NCBI GenBank assembly: GCA_944385925.1
Contig: CALWZE010000069.1
Coordinates: 1 to 40,294 of the forward strand
Direction of reading: 5' to 3'
DNA: 40,294 bases
Origin: an uncultured Clostridia bacterium
Lineage (GTDB): Bacteria > Bacillota > Clostridia > Oscillospirales > Ruminococcaceae
Of this stretch, positions 40,177 through 40,294 are shown one piece after another. The notes under the pieces were generated by a model. That model saw only the letters and a program-made list of their open reading frames with translations, ran no database searches and was not told the DNA's origin. A program made the position numbers and the translations under genes. The first letter of the stretch is position 1. Each line of letters opens with the position of its first letter.

Positions 40177-40294
40177 ATGTTTGGAAGAAGACCGGAAGGT
40201 ATTCGGGTAGTCAAGGGCATTGATCCGATCACCCGTGTCGTTCCGTATATAATGACCGAGCGCGCCGACGCGCAATGCTACTGTACACAATTTG
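40177..40294 (+). CDS. Start of an unidentified gene (window edge)
   Basis: The first 39 codons of a gene that runs off the window: MFGRRPEGIRVVKGIDPITR, then VVPYIMTERADAQCYC. The ribosome binding site AGGAGAGGAG lies 6 to 16 bases before the ATG. The N-terminus reminds me of Clostridia proteins annotated as 2-oxo acid dehydrogenase E2-like acyltransferases, which begin FGRR-DG and have PYIM, but this is from memory and cannot be tested on 39 residues. Confidence 0.6.
   Translation, partial: MFGRRPEGIRVVKGIDPITRVVPYIMTERADAQCYCTQF

Noticed and set aside
1..40294. CRISPR array, prophage or insertion sequence
   Set aside because: No regularly spaced repeats, no integrase or transposase, no phage structural genes; only the single REP-like palindrome was found.

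Overview
The window looks like chromosomal sequence from a moderately GC-rich, anaerobic Gram-positive bacterium of the Clostridia, most likely Oscillospiraceae or a close relative. This is inferred from gene content: a complete Rnf complex in the order C-D-G-E-A-B, several small Clostridia-type families (DUF1540, DUF1292, DUF3842, DUF4358, CooT), a Firmicutes-type rimP-nusA-ylxR-ylxQ-infB operon, and AGGAGG-type ribosome binding sites. No phage, transposase gene or CRISPR array was seen. The window is core and house-keeping sequence with small accessory genes between the operons.

Layout. Bases 1-5900 carry the start of metF behind a 73-aa gene, a lone amidohydrolase, a possible metal-handling group (DUF3842, a His/Cys-rich protein, a CooT-like protein), tRNA-Arg(CCT), a CBM9-like protein, a 44-aa protein, a DUF1540 protein and a lipid-flippase-like membrane protein. 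Bases 5900-9740 hold an SDR reductase, pnp and rpsO, the last two with structured leaders. Bases 9740-19580 form one long leftward operon: rimP-nusA-ylxR-ylxQ-infB, three DUF1292 genes, rbfA-nrnA-truB-ribF, and an AT-richer acyltransferase. Most junctions overlap by a few bases, and several starts are TTG or GTG. Bases 20170-21200 carry rplM-rpsI behind a consensus promoter.

Bases 21500-28600 are cell-envelope territory: an LCP-like protein, an M14 peptidase, a Nudix ADP-ribose pyrophosphatase, a GT-C-type membrane glycosyltransferase, an unknown membrane protein and a VanY-type carboxypeptidase. Bases 29000-36060 carry a DUF4358 lipoprotein and the Rnf operon, which here seems to begin with a glutaredoxin-like protein and a GT2 glycosyltransferase. 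The Rnf complex couples reduced ferredoxin oxidation to NAD+ reduction and ion export, a main energy-conserving step in such anaerobes. Bases 36330-40294 carry an SGNH-like protein coupled to a second DUF4358 lipoprotein, a small membrane protein, trmL, a glycerophosphodiesterase and the start of one more gene.

No clearly new large system is visible. The best leads are the three-way-junction RNA candidate beside the His-rich/CooT genes, the DUF1292 triplet inside the infB-rbfA operon, the redox and glycosyltransferase genes in front of rnfC, and an SGNH protein that seems to lack its catalytic histidine.
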